Source: Blastocatellia bacterium
Lineage (GTDB): Bacteria > Acidobacteriota > Blastocatellia > UBA7656
Length of the DNA stretch: 22,789 nucleotides
NCBI GenBank assembly: GCA_022615215.1
Contig: JAKEHD010000135.1
Location: 1-22,789, forward strand
Reading direction: 5' to 3'
Below the pieces are notes generated by a model. The model ran no database searches. It was not told the origin of the DNA and was given only the letters and a program-made list of their open reading frames with translations. Of the stretch, positions 21,948-22,789 are shown one piece after another (position 1 is the stretch's first letter; every line of letters begins with the position of its first letter). A program made the translations under genes and the position numbers.

Positions 21948-22363
21948 TTTTTATAAGCCACAGCAGTAAGGATACCTGGGTGGCAAGGCAAATTGCTCGC
22001 GAAGTTTCTCTCTGCGGCGCTACACCTTTTCTGGATGAAGCGGATGTTGAGGTGGGAGAAGATTTCGAGGAAAAAATACTCGGCTTTTTGGAGCAAGCCC
22101 ATGAACTACTCGTGCTTCTAACGCCATGGGCACTGGACCGGCCTTATGTATGGGCTGAACTCGGAGCGGCATGGGGAAGAAGAATACATATTGTCGGAAT
22201 TCTTCATGGCATGACCCCTACAGAGTTTCAATCGAGACCGGGCATACCTGTTTTTATAAAGAAACGGGATTTGCTGGACATCAATGATATCGATTTATAT
22301 CTTCAACAGCTAAAAGCGAGAGCAGGCGCGAACATTAATGATAGCGGAGGATTTGAACAATGA
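21917..22363 (+). CDS. Stand-alone TIR-domain protein 1
   Basis: 148 residues, almost all TIR domain. Box 1 is LIFISHSSKD (10-19); the BB-loop-like region is FLDEADVEVGEDFEE (38-52); the candidate catalytic Glu is E81 in VWAELGAAW (78-86). Bacterial TIR domains of this kind can cleave NAD or make cyclic-ADP-ribose-type signals. There is no sensor or effector domain in the same chain. The ATG has only a weak AGAAG upstream, but it overlaps the previous gene by 31 nt, which suggests coupling. Its stop overlaps the start of TIR 2 by 4 nt (ATGA). Confidence 0.88.
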   Translation: MEQTSAGNRLIFISHSSKDTWVARQIAREVSLCGATPFLDEADVEVGEDFEEKILGFLEQAHELLVLLTPWALDRPYVWAELGAAWGRRIHIVGILHGMTPTEFQSRPGIPVFIKKRDLLDINDIDLYLQQLKARAGANINDSGGFEQ

Positions 22364-22764
22364 GCACACCTAAAGTTTTTATCTCATATTCTCATTCCGA
22401 CAAAGAATGGGCGCGACAACTTGCCGAAACGATTGCAAGTACAGGTTTAGCCGTCTGGTTTGATGAATTCGATATTAAACCCGGCCAGCAATTGGTAGAT
22501 GCACTGGAAAAAGGTCTCAGGGAAAGTGACGCGGTGATTCTCCTGATCAATTCCGAAAACATCAACCGGCCAAACTTATTCTTCGAAATAGGCGCAGCGT
22601 TAGGAATGAATAAGACTATCATCCCTGTCGTGCCCAAAGATTTCGAGGCGCACAAATTGCCCCTGCCGTTAAAGCGTATTAGATTCGTAACCCGGAAGTC
22701 TCCTGAAGAGACTGCGAAAGAACTGGCAGCAGCCGTAGAAGCTATTCACGGGGAAGCGGCATAA
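22360..22764 (+). CDS. Stand-alone TIR-domain protein 2
   Basis: 134 residues, TIR domain over almost the whole length. Box 1 is VFISYSHSD (6-14); WFDEFDIKPG (33-42) is the BB-loop region; the candidate catalytic Glu is E76 in NLFFEIGAALG (72-82). It is clearly a homologous domain but diverged from TIR 1. GGAGG lies 9 nt before the ATG, which overlaps the stop of TIR 1. The window ends 25 nt after its stop, so more genes of the operon, such as an effector, may follow outside. Confidence 0.92.
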   Translation: MSTPKVFISYSHSDKEWARQLAETIASTGLAVWFDEFDIKPGQQLVDALEKGLRESDAVILLINSENINRPNLFFEIGAALGMNKTIIPVVPKDFEAHKLPLPLKRIRFVTRKSPEETAKELAAAVEAIHGEAA

Positions 22765-22789
22765 TAACCTTTCCGCGTATGGATGGTTA

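Overview
The window is a chromosomal segment from a member of the Acidobacteriota, probably a Blastocatellia-like lineage. This is inferred from a VWFA protein of the acidobacterial type (19054-20013), the moderately GC-rich codon use, the many intergenic repeats, and the mix of EPS, YdeP-like, CubicO-like and M6 peptidase genes around a ribosomal operon. No rRNA, tRNA or CRISPR array was recognised.

Layout. 1-1899 (minus): an ECF-type sigma factor, then two unrecognised genes; the last runs off the left edge. 1900-2444: a gene-free region rich in inverted repeats. 2445-4957: a small unknown protein, a convergent M6 metallopeptidase, and a secreted DsbD-N-terminal-like protein. 4962-7874: a heptamer repeat array, then a two-gene polysaccharide unit (alpha/alpha-barrel protein and polyprenyl-phosphate sugar-phosphate transferase) overlapping by 8 nt. 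8006-14586: the translation locus rplM-rpsI-rpsB-tsf, a perfect terminator, an inserted Nudix plus C-terminal-hydrophobic-hairpin gene pair with its own promoter, then pyrH and frr. 14600-16980: an FdhF/YdeP-type molybdopterin oxidoreductase preceded by a duplicated start region. 17369-21594: a secreted alpha/beta hydrolase with TPR-like C-terminus, a VWFA protein, and a convergent serine beta-lactamase-like hydrolase. 21744-22764: a compact operon of a small membrane protein and two different stand-alone TIR proteins, close to the right edge.

The core genes are ordinary and well recognised. The most interesting accessory parts are the tandem-TIR operon at the right edge (candidate NAD-dependent immune module, possibly continuing outside the window), the Nudix/2TM pair inserted between tsf and pyrH, and the sigma-factor operon at the left edge. 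The non-coding DNA is also rich: at least five unrelated repeat types, a potential pseudoknot in the rpsB leader, and a repeat array that supplies the start codon of a gene. All functional proposals for the unknown genes are inference from sequence reading only; no database search was run.
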